Assembly: GCA_903231505.1 (NCBI GenBank)
Contig: CAFBRK010000325.1
Span: forward strand, 1-34,437
Direction of reading: 5' to 3'
Length of the DNA stretch: 34,437 bases
Source of the DNA: Olavius algarvensis associated proteobacterium Delta 3
GTDB taxonomy: Bacteria; Desulfobacterota; Desulfobacteria; Desulfobacterales; CAFBRK01
This document shows positions 25,638-34,430 of this stretch, one piece after another (positions within the stretch are counted from its first letter, which is position 1; each line of letters starts with the position of its first letter). The notes under the pieces are model-generated. The model worked only from the letters and a program-made list of their open reading frames with translations. It did not search any database and was not told the origin of the DNA. The position numbers and the translations under genes were made by a program.

Positions 25638-27200
25638 ATGAAAACCCAGGTCCTCATCATCGGCAGCGGCGTCACCGGGACCAGCCTGGCCCGGGATCTC
25701 TCCCTGCGGGGGGTTGAATGCCTTCTGATTGATAAAGGCGATTTCAACGCCGGAGCCTCAGGGGGAAACCACGGATTACTCCACAGCGGTGCCCGGTATA
25801 TTCTCTCCGATCCGGCATCCGCCATGGAATGCCAGCAGGAGAGCCGCCTGCTGAAAAAGCTGGCGCCCCAGTGTATCGACAACAGCGGCGGTGTGTTTGT
25901 CGCCAGAGAAGGCGACGACGAAAATTACGTGGCCGATTTTTCACCCCTCTGTAAAAGGTACGGCATCCCTGCGGAACCGATGGCGATTTCAGATGCGCTG
26001 GCAATGGAGCCGGCTTTGACGAACAAACTCATCGCCGCGTATTCGGTCAACGACGCATCCATCGATCCATTTAAGCTGTCCATCGACAACATTGCGGATG
26101 CCGGAAGGCATGGCGCCATATTTATGCCCTACAAAGAGGCCACCGGCTTTGAACGGCGCAACCATCGGCTGCAACGGGTTCAGCTTACCGACACCCTGTC
26201 AGGGCACACAATGAGTGTCGAGGCGGATCAGGTGGTCAATGCATGCGGTGCCTGGGCCGGGCATATCGCATCTGCGGTTCTTGGGGGCACCCCTCTGACC
26301 ATGGTTTACTCCAAAGGCACTCTGCTGGTAACCCAAACCCGAATCGCCCGGCAGGTCATCAACCGGCTCCGGAAACCCACCGACGGGGACATTCTGGTTC
26401 CGGGCGGCACGGTATCCATCCTGGGTACCACATCGGTGCGGATCCATTCCCCGGACGACTTTCGGCCAACAGTGGAGGAGGTGGACCACATCATCGCCGA
26501 GGGGACGGCCATGATGCCGATCCTGGAACATACCCGTTACATCCGGGCGTATGCGGGGATCCGGCCGTTGATCGAATCTTCGTCGGCAGAAGACGACCGG
26601 AGCGTGAGTCGCGGCTATGCCCTGATCGATCATACCGACGCAGGGATAGAGAATTTTGTAACCGTCACCGGCGGAAAGCTCACCACCTTCCGCCTGATGG
26701 CTGAAAAAGCCGCAAACCTCATCTGTGCACGGCTGGGTGTTGACGCGCCCTGCCGGACCCGAACAGATCCCCTTCCCGACACGCCCGACGGGAAATGGAC
26801 CGAGCCGGGGCGGGCCCCCCGGCACTGGTTTCAAAATTGTTCCCCAGAGGATGTCCTCCTGTGCGAATGTGAAATGATACCCAAAAGCGTGGTCGACAAC
26901 GTTGTCCAGACGATTCGCAAGCAAAACGGCCGGCCATCTCTGGTGGCCATCGGAAAGCGCAGCCGCATGGGGAAAGGGCCCTGCCAGGGCACCTTCTGTG
27001 GATCCAGGGTGACCGCCCATCTTTACGATCAGGGCATATTCGAGGCTAGACAGGGCATCACTGATCTGAAACGTTTTCTGAGCGCCCGGTGGCGGGGACA
27101 AAAACCATTAATGTGGGGAGCCCCCCTGATTCAGGCTGAACTTCAGGAGGCCATGCAATGCGGCCTGCTGGGGTTGGAACTGGAACCGGACAAGCCATAG
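25638..27200 (+). CDS. glpA: Anaerobic glycerol-3-phosphate dehydrogenase subunit A
   Basis: A 520-residue FAD enzyme that oxidises glycerol-3-phosphate to dihydroxyacetone phosphate at the membrane. The FAD loop is VLIIGSGVTGTSLARDL, followed by GNHGLLHSGARY. The conserved distal segments are RKPTDGDILVPGGTVSILGTT and ITGGKLTTFRLM-like TVTGGKLTTFRL. The C-terminal BFD-like region has four cysteines (LCECEM and GPCQGTFC), probably a 2Fe-2S site, as in E. coli GlpA. I start at 25638 (MKTQVL) because it matches the family; an ATG at 25590 would add 16 residues. No glpC follows directly; glpB comes 340 bases later. Confidence 0.92.
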   Translation: MKTQVLIIGSGVTGTSLARDLSLRGVECLLIDKGDFNAGASGGNHGLLHSGARYILSDPASAMECQQESRLLKKLAPQCIDNSGGVFVAREGDDENYVADFSPLCKRYGIPAEPMAISDALAMEPALTNKLIAAYSVNDASIDPFKLSIDNIADAGRHGAIFMPYKEATGFERRNHRLQRVQLTDTLSGHTMSVEADQVVNACGAWAGHIASAVLGGTPLTMVYSKGTLLVTQTRIARQVINRLRKPTDGDILVPGGTVSILGTTSVRIHSPDDFRPTVEEVDHIIAEGTAMMPILEHTRYIRAYAGIRPLIESSSAEDDRSVSRGYALIDHTDAGIENFVTVTGGKLTTFRLMAEKAANLICARLGVDAPCRTRTDPLPDTPDGKWTEPGRAPRHWFQNCSPEDVLLCECEMIPKSVVDNVVQTIRKQNGRPSLVAIGKRSRMGKGPCQGTFCGSRVTAHLYDQGIFEARQGITDLKRFLSARWRGQKPLMWGAPLIQAELQEAMQCGLLGLELEPDKP

Positions 27201-27539
27201 AGGAAAGTCCAGGTAGGCCTTGATTAGATCGGTTTGAGCAAAGCAGAATCCGGAGTTTCTAAGGTAGTCGATCATATTGCCTTTTGAAGTTGGAGATGAG
27301 AGGCACTGCTTTAGCAGCGGATTCGAGGTTTCGGGTGTCAGGTTTCAGCAGTACATGGATCTCAGATTTCAGGACAAGCGGCTCTTCCTGACACCCGAAA
27401 CCTGAACACCACCGGCCGAACCTCTTACGGCGTGAACCGAAGCCGGGCGTTTTCTACCTGATTATAAACCCGGTGTTCGAATTTCGAATGCGAACAGAGG
27501 CCGGATGCGGCTTCTCTCAAATTTTCCGGGGATACAAAC
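27201..27539. other. glpA-glpB gap carrying a dispersed repeat
   Basis: No gene is visible. The gap holds the palindromic element at 27326-27403 and otherwise ordinary sequence up to the glpB start. Confidence 0.5.
27326..27403. repeat. 78-bp palindromic repeat element, copy A
   Basis: The element is bounded by perfect 17-bp inverted repeats: AGGTTTCGGGTGTCAGG (27326-27342) and its complement (27387-27403). The centre contains TTTCAGCAGTACATGGAT and GGACAAGCGGCTCTTCC. An inverted, less perfect copy lies near 30472-30555. It has no coding capacity and resembles a MITE or REP-like element. Confidence 0.75.
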
Positions 27540-28820
27540 ATGCCACGGTCGGAATCCATTCATTGCGACGTCCTGGTCATCGGTGCCGGCATGGCCGGCA
27601 TGGCCGCCGCCCTGTTTGCCGCCAAACGGGATAGGGCCGTTGTCCAGGTCGGTATTCCGGGTGAGATTATTTACGCCAGCGGGCTGTTCGATGTACTGGG
27701 GGTACACCCCATCGAGAAAGGCAGATTGTGGCGAAATCCCTGGGCGGCCGTGAAATCGGTTTCAAGAGGTCTGCCGAACCACCCCTATGCCAGAATGTCT
27801 GTGAGCGACATCCAGACGGCACTCCACGAACTCCTGTCATTTTTAGCCGACGCCGGGCTTCCCTACCGCCGGTATAAAAATCGCAACGTCGATCTCATCA
27901 CGCCCGCCGGCACCACCAAACGGTCCTATGCCGTGCCGCAAAACATGTGGCCCGGAGTGATAGCGTGGCAACACAAGCGCAAGTGTCTTCTGGTGGACTT
28001 TCCGGGGATGAAGGGATTCAGCGCCCGTCAGATCCAGTCCGTGTTAAGGGGCCGGTGGCCCGGTCTCCGTACGGCAAGCGTGCCATTTCCCGAACCATCG
28101 ACCTGCCAATATCCGGAGAAGATGGCCTTTTCGCTGCATCAACCGGGTAACCGGGAAAAACTGGCGACAGCCGTCGCGCCCCTGATAGGGGATGCCAAAG
28201 GGGTCGGGTTTCCGGCAATTTTAGGGAGTCACCGAACAGTGGAGGTGGTCGACCACCTCCGGAAGAGAATCGGGGTGCCCGTCTTCGAAGTCCCCACCCT
28301 GCCCCCGGCCGTCACCGGGATGCGTCTGAAAGATGCCTTTGACCGGTCGTTGCCGTCCATCGGCGTGCGCGCCCTCTATCACAAGAAAGTTCTGCAGGTG
28401 AATACAGACCGGAAGGGGCGGTTTGAATGCCACATCGGAAGCGAACATCCTGAATTGATCGTTCATGCGAAAGCTGCCATACTGGCCACCGGTCGGTTTA
28501 TCGGGCAGGGTCTGGTTGCGGACCGCAAACATATCCGTGAATCACTGTTCGATCTGCCGGTATCCCAGCCGGAGAACCGCACCCGATGGCACGAGACGGA
28601 TTTCCTGGATCCCCGGGGGCACGCCATCAACACGGCCGGGATAGAAATCGATGACAGTTTCCGCCCGTTGAACTCGAAAGGGCGGCCGGCCTATGAACGT
28701 CTCTACGCAGCCGGCTCCATCCTGGCCCATGCCGATTGGATTCGCATGAAATGCGGATCCGGTCTGGCCATCGCCACGGCATACGCCGCCGTCAATGCGT
28801 ATTTACGACAACTCCAATAG
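27540..28820 (+). CDS. glpB: Anaerobic glycerol-3-phosphate dehydrogenase subunit B
   Basis: A 426-residue flavoprotein subunit that works with GlpA. The nucleotide-binding loop is DVLVIGAGMAGMAAALFA; later parts include GVPVFEVPTLPPAVTGMRL and a closing KCGSGLAIATAYAAV. These and the length match GlpB. It lies 29 bases before the glycerol kinase gene and is probably co-transcribed with it. The 340-base gap to glpA contains a repeat, so the two may have separate promoters. Confidence 0.9.
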   Translation: MPRSESIHCDVLVIGAGMAGMAAALFAAKRDRAVVQVGIPGEIIYASGLFDVLGVHPIEKGRLWRNPWAAVKSVSRGLPNHPYARMSVSDIQTALHELLSFLADAGLPYRRYKNRNVDLITPAGTTKRSYAVPQNMWPGVIAWQHKRKCLLVDFPGMKGFSARQIQSVLRGRWPGLRTASVPFPEPSTCQYPEKMAFSLHQPGNREKLATAVAPLIGDAKGVGFPAILGSHRTVEVVDHLRKRIGVPVFEVPTLPPAVTGMRLKDAFDRSLPSIGVRALYHKKVLQVNTDRKGRFECHIGSEHPELIVHAKAAILATGRFIGQGLVADRKHIRESLFDLPVSQPENRTRWHETDFLDPRGHAINTAGIEIDDSFRPLNSKGRPAYERLYAAGSILAHADWIRMKCGSGLAIATAYAAVNAYLRQLQ

Positions 28821-28849
28821 TCCGAAACATTTCCGCAAGGAGGCGCATC

Positions 28850-30361
28850 ATGGCAAAATACATTGGAGCCCTGGATCTGGGCACCACCAGCAACAGGTTC
28901 ATCATCTTCAATCATGAGGGTCAGGTCGTTGGGCTGGACCAGATGGAGCACGAACAGATTTTCCCAAAACCGGGATGGGTGGAACATGACCCTTTGGAAA
29001 TCTGGAAGAACACCCAGTCGGTCATCCGGGGAGCGTTGGAGAAATCGGGTGTTTCCGGAACCGACCTGGCGGCCATCGGCATTACCAATCAGCGTGAAAC
29101 AGCGGTGATGTGGGATCGACACACCGGAACACCGTACGCCAATGCTATTGTCTGGCAATGCACCCGGACCGACGGAATCTGCAATCGCCTCTCTTCAGAA
29201 GGCGGGCAGGATCGCTTTCGCGAAAAAACCGGCCTTCCGATTGCGACCTATTTCTCCGGACCCAAAGTCCGCTGGATACTGGACAATGTTCCCGATGCCC
29301 GGGATGCCGCGGATAAAGGCGAAGCGTTGTTCGGCACTATCGAAACCTGGATTATCTGGTGGCTTACCGGCGGCCCCGATGGCGGCGCCCATGTTACCGA
29401 TGTCACCAATGCCAGCAGAACCCTCCTGATGAATCTGGAGACGCTTCAATGGGACCCGGAGATACTGAACATCATGGGAATCCCGCCACAGGTGCTCCCA
29501 CGCATCGTGCCATCCATCGATCAGAATACCTGGGGGCATACGCAGAAAACCGGCCCTCTGAATGCAACCATTCCCGTTTGCGGCGCACTCGGTGATCAGC
29601 AGGCTGCCCTGGTGGGTCAGGCCTGTTTCGATATCGGAGACGCCAAGAACACCTACGGTACCGGATGTTTCCTCCTGCTCAATACGGGGAACACCCCGGT
29701 ACCGTCCACCAAAGGGTTGTTGACGACGGTGGGGTATCAGATGAGAGGGGAACAACCGGTATTCTGCCTGGAAGGCTCCATCGCCATCGCAGGCGCTCTG
29801 GTGCAGTGGCTGAGGGATAATCTCGGACTCATTTCCTCCGCACCGGAAATCGAAGAACTTGCCCGAACGGTCGATGACAGTGCCGGCGCTTATGTCGTTC
29901 CGGCCTTTTCAGGGCTGTTTGCACCCTATTGGCGGTCGGACGCACGGGGTGCCATCGTGGGGCTGACACGATTTGTAAATAAGGGACATCTGGCCCGGGC
30001 CGTTTTGGAGTCCACCGCCTACCAGTCCCGCGATATCGTCGAGGCCATGAACCAGGACTCCGGGGTTGACCTGACCCAGCTCAAAGTAGACGGGGGCATG
30101 GTGACCAACAATTTACTGATGCAGTTCCAGGCGGACGTACTCGATGTCACGGTCATACGCCCCCAGGTAACCGAGACCACAGCTCTCGGGGCGGCCTATG
30201 CCGCGGGGCTGGCCGTTAATTTCTGGTCCGGCCTGAAAGAGTTGAGAAAAAATTGGGCTGTGGATCACACATGGCACCCGCAGATGGATGAAAAGCACCG
30301 GGAAGAAGGTTATCGATACTGGCAAAAAGCCGTGCGACGAACGTTCAACTGGATTGAGTAA
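28850..30361 (+). CDS. glpK: Glycerol kinase
   Basis: A 503-residue cytoplasmic FGGY kinase that converts glycerol and ATP to glycerol-3-phosphate, the substrate of GlpA/GlpB. Motifs: GALDLGTTSNRFIIF (phosphate loop), ITNQRET, WQCTRT, GALGDQQAALVGQ, KNTYGTGCFLLLNTG and VDGGMVTNN. I chose the ATG at 28850, with AAGGAGG 6 bases upstream; the longer frame overlaps glpB. The usual GTTSSR serine pair reads TSN here, a mild change also seen in related enzymes. Confidence 0.95.
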   Translation: MAKYIGALDLGTTSNRFIIFNHEGQVVGLDQMEHEQIFPKPGWVEHDPLEIWKNTQSVIRGALEKSGVSGTDLAAIGITNQRETAVMWDRHTGTPYANAIVWQCTRTDGICNRLSSEGGQDRFREKTGLPIATYFSGPKVRWILDNVPDARDAADKGEALFGTIETWIIWWLTGGPDGGAHVTDVTNASRTLLMNLETLQWDPEILNIMGIPPQVLPRIVPSIDQNTWGHTQKTGPLNATIPVCGALGDQQAALVGQACFDIGDAKNTYGTGCFLLLNTGNTPVPSTKGLLTTVGYQMRGEQPVFCLEGSIAIAGALVQWLRDNLGLISSAPEIEELARTVDDSAGAYVVPAFSGLFAPYWRSDARGAIVGLTRFVNKGHLARAVLESTAYQSRDIVEAMNQDSGVDLTQLKVDGGMVTNNLLMQFQADVLDVTVIRPQVTETTALGAAYAAGLAVNFWSGLKELRKNWAVDHTWHPQMDEKHREEGYRYWQKAVRRTFNWIE

Positions 30362-30385
30362 AGATTCGGGTCCGGACAGTGTTCA

Positions 30386-30555
30386 GGCGCCAGGGATGAT
30401 GAGGTTTCGGGTTTCAGGGGTCAGGGGGGAAATTGGTTTCAGGTGTCAGTGCTTGTCCGCCTCCGGCGGCTTCAGGTTTCAGGAAGAGCCGCTTGTCCTG
30501 AAATCTGCTATCCATGTACTGCTGAAACCCGACACCTGAAACCTGACACCTGAGA
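30386..30555. repeat. Palindromic repeat region, copy B (inverted)
   Basis: The part from about 30472 to 30535 is the reverse complement of the element at 27326-27403, sharing GGAAGAGCCGCTTGTCC and ATCCATGTACTGCTGAAAC. Around it are several more TTTCAGGTGTCAG and TTTCGGGTTTCAGG units. No gene is visible between glpK and the alcohol dehydrogenase gene. Confidence 0.75.
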
Positions 30556-30619
30556 CCGTGAGCAAGTTTAACATAGGTCTTTGACCCGATCGACAACATC
30601 AGATTGTATAGAATGAAAC

Positions 30620-31789
30620 ATGTTTTTCGAATTTGCCACAGCAACACGCATCATATTCGGTCCCGGCACCCTGAAAGAAGCGATACCGGATATCGCCACG
30701 TATGGCAGCCGGGCGTTGCTCGTCACCGGCCGCAGCCCCCATCGCCATGACCACACCATTCAGCGTCTGGAGTCGCAGGGTACACGGAGCTCCATATTCC
30801 AGGTGTCCGGTGAACCGACGACGGCCCTTGTTGAAGACGGCGTCAGGCAGGCCCGCCAGAGGCGCTGTGATATGGTTTTGGCTCTGGGCGGCGGCAGTGT
30901 CGTTGACACCGGAAAGGCCATTGCCGCCATGATCACCAACAGCGAGCCACTAACGGAGCACCTGGAGGTGATCGGAAAGGCGCGGCCCCTGCAGCACCCC
31001 CCAGCCCCATTTGTCGCTGTGCCGACAACGGCCGGAACGGGTGCGGAAGTCACCCGTAACGCTGTGCTGGGGGTCCCCTCTCATAAAGTAAAAGTAAGCT
31101 TGCGCAGCCCGCTGATGCTCCCCCGTCTGGCCGTTATCGACCCGGAGCTGACCCTGTCGCTACCGCCGGATGTCACGGCTGCCACCGGCATGGATGCGCT
31201 GACACAACTGGTCGAGGCATTTTTGTCTCTCAAGTCCAATCCCTTTACCGATGGTTTATGCCGGGAAGGAATGGTTCGGTGCGCCCGGTCGATTATCACC
31301 GCGGTTCGGGACGGCGGAGATCTGGCCGCACGCACGGATATGTCCCTGGCAAGTCTATTCAGCGGTCTGGCTCTGGCAAATGGGGGGCTGGGGGCCGTCC
31401 ATGGCATTGCCGGTCCCCTGGGTGGCTGGGCGCCGCTTCCCCATGGGGTCATATGCGGTCAGCTGCTGCCGCTGGTGTTTGAAACCAACCGACGTCTTCT
31501 GACTTCAGAGTATGGAAGCGAAGACATTCTCAAACGGTTTGATGAAATTGCACGGATGGTGACCGGAGAGCCGATGGCAACGGCCCGGGTCGGCGCTCAA
31601 TGGTTCCAGGGGCTGCGCCGGGAGCTTAAAATTCCGTCCCTTTCCACGTATGAAGGGCTTTCCCTGCCCGACCTTCCCGGGATTGCCGAGAATGCACTGA
31701 ACGCCAGCAGCATGAAAGGAAATCCGGTGGCTCTCGGTATAACCGACATCATCGATATCCTTAGTAGAGCGTTGGAACCGGATTCGTGA
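30620..31789 (+). CDS. Iron-containing alcohol dehydrogenase family protein
   Basis: A 389-residue NAD(P)-dependent dehydrogenase of the Fe-ADH superfamily, probably acting on an alcohol or aldehyde linked to glycerol use, such as 1,3-propanediol or glycerol. The nucleotide site is ALGGGSVVDTGKA, and PTTAGTGAEVTRNAV is typical. Metal ligands include the aspartate of GMDALTQ and histidines in GAVHGIAGPLGG and PLPHGVICG. The first expected histidine of the DALxH motif is glutamine here, a variant found in one branch of the family. The ribosome site is weak. The substrate cannot be read from sequence. Confidence 0.88.
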   Translation: MFFEFATATRIIFGPGTLKEAIPDIATYGSRALLVTGRSPHRHDHTIQRLESQGTRSSIFQVSGEPTTALVEDGVRQARQRRCDMVLALGGGSVVDTGKAIAAMITNSEPLTEHLEVIGKARPLQHPPAPFVAVPTTAGTGAEVTRNAVLGVPSHKVKVSLRSPLMLPRLAVIDPELTLSLPPDVTAATGMDALTQLVEAFLSLKSNPFTDGLCREGMVRCARSIITAVRDGGDLAARTDMSLASLFSGLALANGGLGAVHGIAGPLGGWAPLPHGVICGQLLPLVFETNRRLLTSEYGSEDILKRFDEIARMVTGEPMATARVGAQWFQGLRRELKIPSLSTYEGLSLPDLPGIAENALNASSMKGNPVALGITDIIDILSRALEPDS

Positions 31790-32083
31790 AGTGAACGATA
31801 GATTTGCTAATGTTGTTCATTGCTGAGGATTTAAGACTCTTCATGAAGGCAGCATAAATCCGAAGCACGATCCGCCGTCGCGCTATGCTATGGCGGAAAA
31901 GAATCCGAAATCCGAAATTCACACGCCTAAGGCGGGCAAGAATTCGAATGACCCAACATAAAATCGTGAAACGATTTTATGAAACGCGACGATGTCGCTC
32001 ATGGGATAAAAAAATAGAGCAGCGACCATCTTCCGGCTAATGGGATCTGCTATTACTTTTACGTCTTCCGGTTTGCAGTCATT
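31790..32083. other. Intergenic region with AT-rich hairpin
   Basis: No gene. A perfect 11-bp stem CATAAAATCGT/ACGATTTTATG with a 3-base loop lies at 31957-31981. It lacks a T-run, so it is not a standard terminator. A weaker GC stem surrounds 31871-31893 (CCGCC...GGCGG). Confidence 0.5.
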
Positions 32084-33241
32084 ATGGAGCATATCATTGT
32101 CATCGGCGGCGGCATCGGCGGCGCAATTGCCCACGACCTGGCCCTGCGGGGGTTCAAGGTGACGCTGCTCGAAAAGGGCGAACTGCTGTCCGGATCCACC
32201 GGCAGGCATCATGGATTGCTCCACAGCGGGGCACGCTATGCACTCCATGACGTGGAAACGGCCCGGGAATGCATGGTCGAAAACCGGATCCTGCGCCGCA
32301 TCGCACCCGAAGGGCTGGAACAAAACGATGGACTGTTCATTGCGGTGGACGAGGAGGACATGACCTATCATTTCCCATTTCTCGAGCAATGCCGGGCCGC
32401 CGGCATCCCTGCGGAAGAAATGATACTCTCCACGGCAAGACGGCTGGAGCCGAATCTTTCTCCCCACGTCAAAGCGGCCATCAAAGTCCCTGATGCCGCC
32501 ATGGACGCCTGGCGCCTGGCCATGCACTTTTTCGCGACAGCCAAATTCAACGGCGCGGACATTCGGCCATATTCGGAAGTCACCGGTATGTTGAAGCAAG
32601 GCGCTACCGTAAGCGGAGTTCAGGTTTTGGATCATCGAAACCGGCGTGAATACACGCTCGGAGGAGATATTATCATTAACGCCGCAGGGCCGTGGGCCGG
32701 TATCGTTGCGGAACAGGTAGGAATCCATATCCCTATAAAGCCGGCACCGGGGGTGATGGTCGGAATAGACGCCCGGTTGGCCAACATGGTGATCAATCGC
32801 CTGCATCCTGCCGGGGAAGGCGACATCATCATTCCCCAACGGAATCTTTCCCTGCTGGGGACATCGGTCTGGCTGGCCGACAATCCGGAGCCACTGGACG
32901 TCCCTCCGGCCCATGTCCGGCAGATGGTGACACTTTGCGCCCAATTGGTCCCGAAAGTTCGCGAAACGCCGATCCATAGCGCATGGACTGCGGCCCGCCC
33001 TCTGGTGGTGGATGATCCGTTGGAAGAGCCGACTAAAATTACCCGGGGCTTCGAGTGTATCGATCATGAATCCCGGGACGGTGTGGCGGGATTCATCTCC
33101 GTCTTCGGCGGTAAAGCGACCACCATGCGCGCCATGGCCGAAGAAATTGTAGACCTTGTGTGTACCAAAACCGGGCGTTCAATTCCCTGCCGAACCAAGG
33201 AAACGTCGTTGATGCATTGGCGGCGGTTTTATAAAAACTGA
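32084..33241 (+). CDS. GlpA-like FAD-dependent dehydrogenase, short form
   Basis: A 385-residue flavoprotein related to the N-terminal two thirds of GlpA. FAD motif IIVIGGGIGGAIAHDL, then STGRHHGLLHSGARYALHD, INAAGPWAGIVAEQ and FISVFGGKATTMRAM. It ends at residue 385 and lacks the cysteine-rich BFD region that GlpA at 25638 has. The next gene encodes an SdhB-like iron-sulfur protein, which could supply the missing electron path. The substrate may be glycerol-3-phosphate or another 2-hydroxyacid or polyol phosphate. Upstream of the ATG I see no strong ribosome site. The stop is followed by a 355-base gap with repeats. Confidence 0.87.
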   Translation: MEHIIVIGGGIGGAIAHDLALRGFKVTLLEKGELLSGSTGRHHGLLHSGARYALHDVETARECMVENRILRRIAPEGLEQNDGLFIAVDEEDMTYHFPFLEQCRAAGIPAEEMILSTARRLEPNLSPHVKAAIKVPDAAMDAWRLAMHFFATAKFNGADIRPYSEVTGMLKQGATVSGVQVLDHRNRREYTLGGDIIINAAGPWAGIVAEQVGIHIPIKPAPGVMVGIDARLANMVINRLHPAGEGDIIIPQRNLSLLGTSVWLADNPEPLDVPPAHVRQMVTLCAQLVPKVRETPIHSAWTAARPLVVDDPLEEPTKITRGFECIDHESRDGVAGFISVFGGKATTMRAMAEEIVDLVCTKTGRSIPCRTKETSLMHWRRFYKN

Positions 33242-33296
33242 TGAATCAATGCGGGCCGATAAACAAAATCGATTAAGCGGAATCCGGCCTTTCAGT

Positions 33297-33380
33297 CACC
33301 CCCACCTTTCCTCCCCCATCAAGGGGGAGGAATTTATTATCTCCCTCCCCTGGGGGGAGGGACTAAAAGGGAGGGGGTAG
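33297..33380. repeat. GC-rich nested palindromes
   Basis: Two stem-loops sit side by side: CCTCCCCC/GGGGGAGG (33310-33317, 33323-33330) and CCCTCCCC/GGGGAGGG (33343-33350, 33354-33361). Similar C-rich palindromes are scattered between genes in many proteobacteria. The first could stop transcription of the GlpA-like gene. Confidence 0.6.
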
Positions 33381-33443
33381 AATGGGTGCATTCCTTATTT
33401 TGGTTATCGTTCCCCGATTCAATGGGTAGCGTCTTTACCATGC

Positions 33444-33518
33444 TCGGTATCGGTATCGGAACCGAAACAGTGTGACCACCTGCTGGGTCGATACCGATAC
33501 CGATACCGATACCGATTC
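33444..33518. repeat. CGATAC hexamer array with inverted arm
   Basis: Four exact CGATAC units (33489-33512) plus a CGATTC unit face an inverted copy, TCGGTATCGGTATCGG (33444-33459). A long hairpin is possible. A related degenerate array is at 17991-18060. Between them lies ordinary sequence and no gene. Confidence 0.75.
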
Positions 33519-33596
33519 CAATGCTGCTGCTTACATTCTATCAGAATTCCGGTTAGATCAGCGGAAATCTGGCTTTTGTTCTAAAAGGAAACAGGC

Positions 33597-34316
33597 ATGC
33601 CGGCCGTCAAAAAAATCAAGTTCCGCATTAAACGATATAAGCCCGGAGTCATCGACCCGACCCGGTTCCAGACGTATACCCTGGCTGTGACGGAGCACAT
33701 GTCCGTCCTGGACGGGCTGGAACAGCTCCGGCTCGAACAGGACCCGTCACTCATGTACCGTCATTCGTGCCACCATTCATCCTGCGGCACCTGTGCCTGT
33801 ATTATAAATGGTGCGGAACAGCTGGCGTGCATCACCAACATCTGGAAACTGAAAAGCACCACGGTCACGCTGGAACCGCTCAATGGCTTTCCGGTCATCG
33901 GCGATTTAACCGTGGATCCGGAACCGCTTTTCCGGCATATAGATGAAGAGTGTTCCTATCTTCGGCCATCCGAGCACTCTAACGCTGACGCTGACAATGA
34001 ACAGCGTAATGGGTTCACCCGCTTTGAAAATTGTATCGAGTGCGGCGCGTGTCTGTCCGTATGCCCTGTGACGGAGGCGCCGGAACCGTTCATGGGCCCG
34101 GCCGCCCTGGCCGCCATCCATCGTGAAATGCTGAAATTCCCTCAAACACAGGAAGCCATGCTGGCCATGGCCGGCGGGAAACGCGGGGAACGGGGATGCC
34201 GGCGGGCGCTTGGGTGCAGCCGCGTCTGCCCCACAAAGGTGTATCCGGCAAGACACATTGCCGATCTTCGGAGAGCAGTGGCTGCAGCGAAAAAGAGGAT
34301 AGAAGATTCCGAATAG
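33597..34316 (+). CDS. SdhB/FrdB-like iron-sulfur subunit
   Basis: A 239-residue electron-transfer protein of the succinate dehydrogenase/fumarate reductase iron-sulfur type. A 2Fe-2S domain uses Cys58, Cys63, Cys66 and Cys78 (HSCHHSSCGTCAC). A 4Fe-4S motif uses Cys146, 149, 152 and 156 (CIECGACLSVCP), and a further cluster motif uses Cys201, 207 and 211 (CRRALGCSRVCPTK). There is no SdhA nearby; the upstream gene is a GlpA-like flavoprotein, so this protein may carry its electrons to quinone or a membrane partner. AAAGGAA lies 6 bases before the ATG. A membrane or HdrB-like subunit may follow outside the window. Confidence 0.9.
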   Translation: MPAVKKIKFRIKRYKPGVIDPTRFQTYTLAVTEHMSVLDGLEQLRLEQDPSLMYRHSCHHSSCGTCACIINGAEQLACITNIWKLKSTTVTLEPLNGFPVIGDLTVDPEPLFRHIDEECSYLRPSEHSNADADNEQRNGFTRFENCIECGACLSVCPVTEAPEPFMGPAALAAIHREMLKFPQTQEAMLAMAGGKRGERGCRRALGCSRVCPTKVYPARHIADLRRAVAAAKKRIEDSE

Positions 34317-34347
34317 CCATGCCGATTACTACAAAGGTTTCACCGCA

Positions 34348-34430
34348 AAGTTAATCCGTTGAAAGTCAAGAAAGAATTTTGGGTTAGGTCATGCCCACAG
34401 CCAATGTCAGATTCGAGTACGGATTAACTT
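34348..34430. repeat. Perfect 12-bp inverted repeat at window end
   Basis: AAGTTAATCCGT (34348-34359) and ACGGATTAACTT (34419-34430) are exact reverse complements 59 bases apart. It may be a small mobile element or the edge of a longer repeat cut off by the window. Confidence 0.55.

Noticed and set aside
31919..33067. Long minus-strand frame over the GlpA-like gene
   Set aside because: It is an antisense shadow; the plus strand shows a clear FAD loop and GlpA family motifs.
33489..33518. Possible CRISPR repeat
   Set aside because: The units are six bases with no spacers, so it is a tandem microsatellite.
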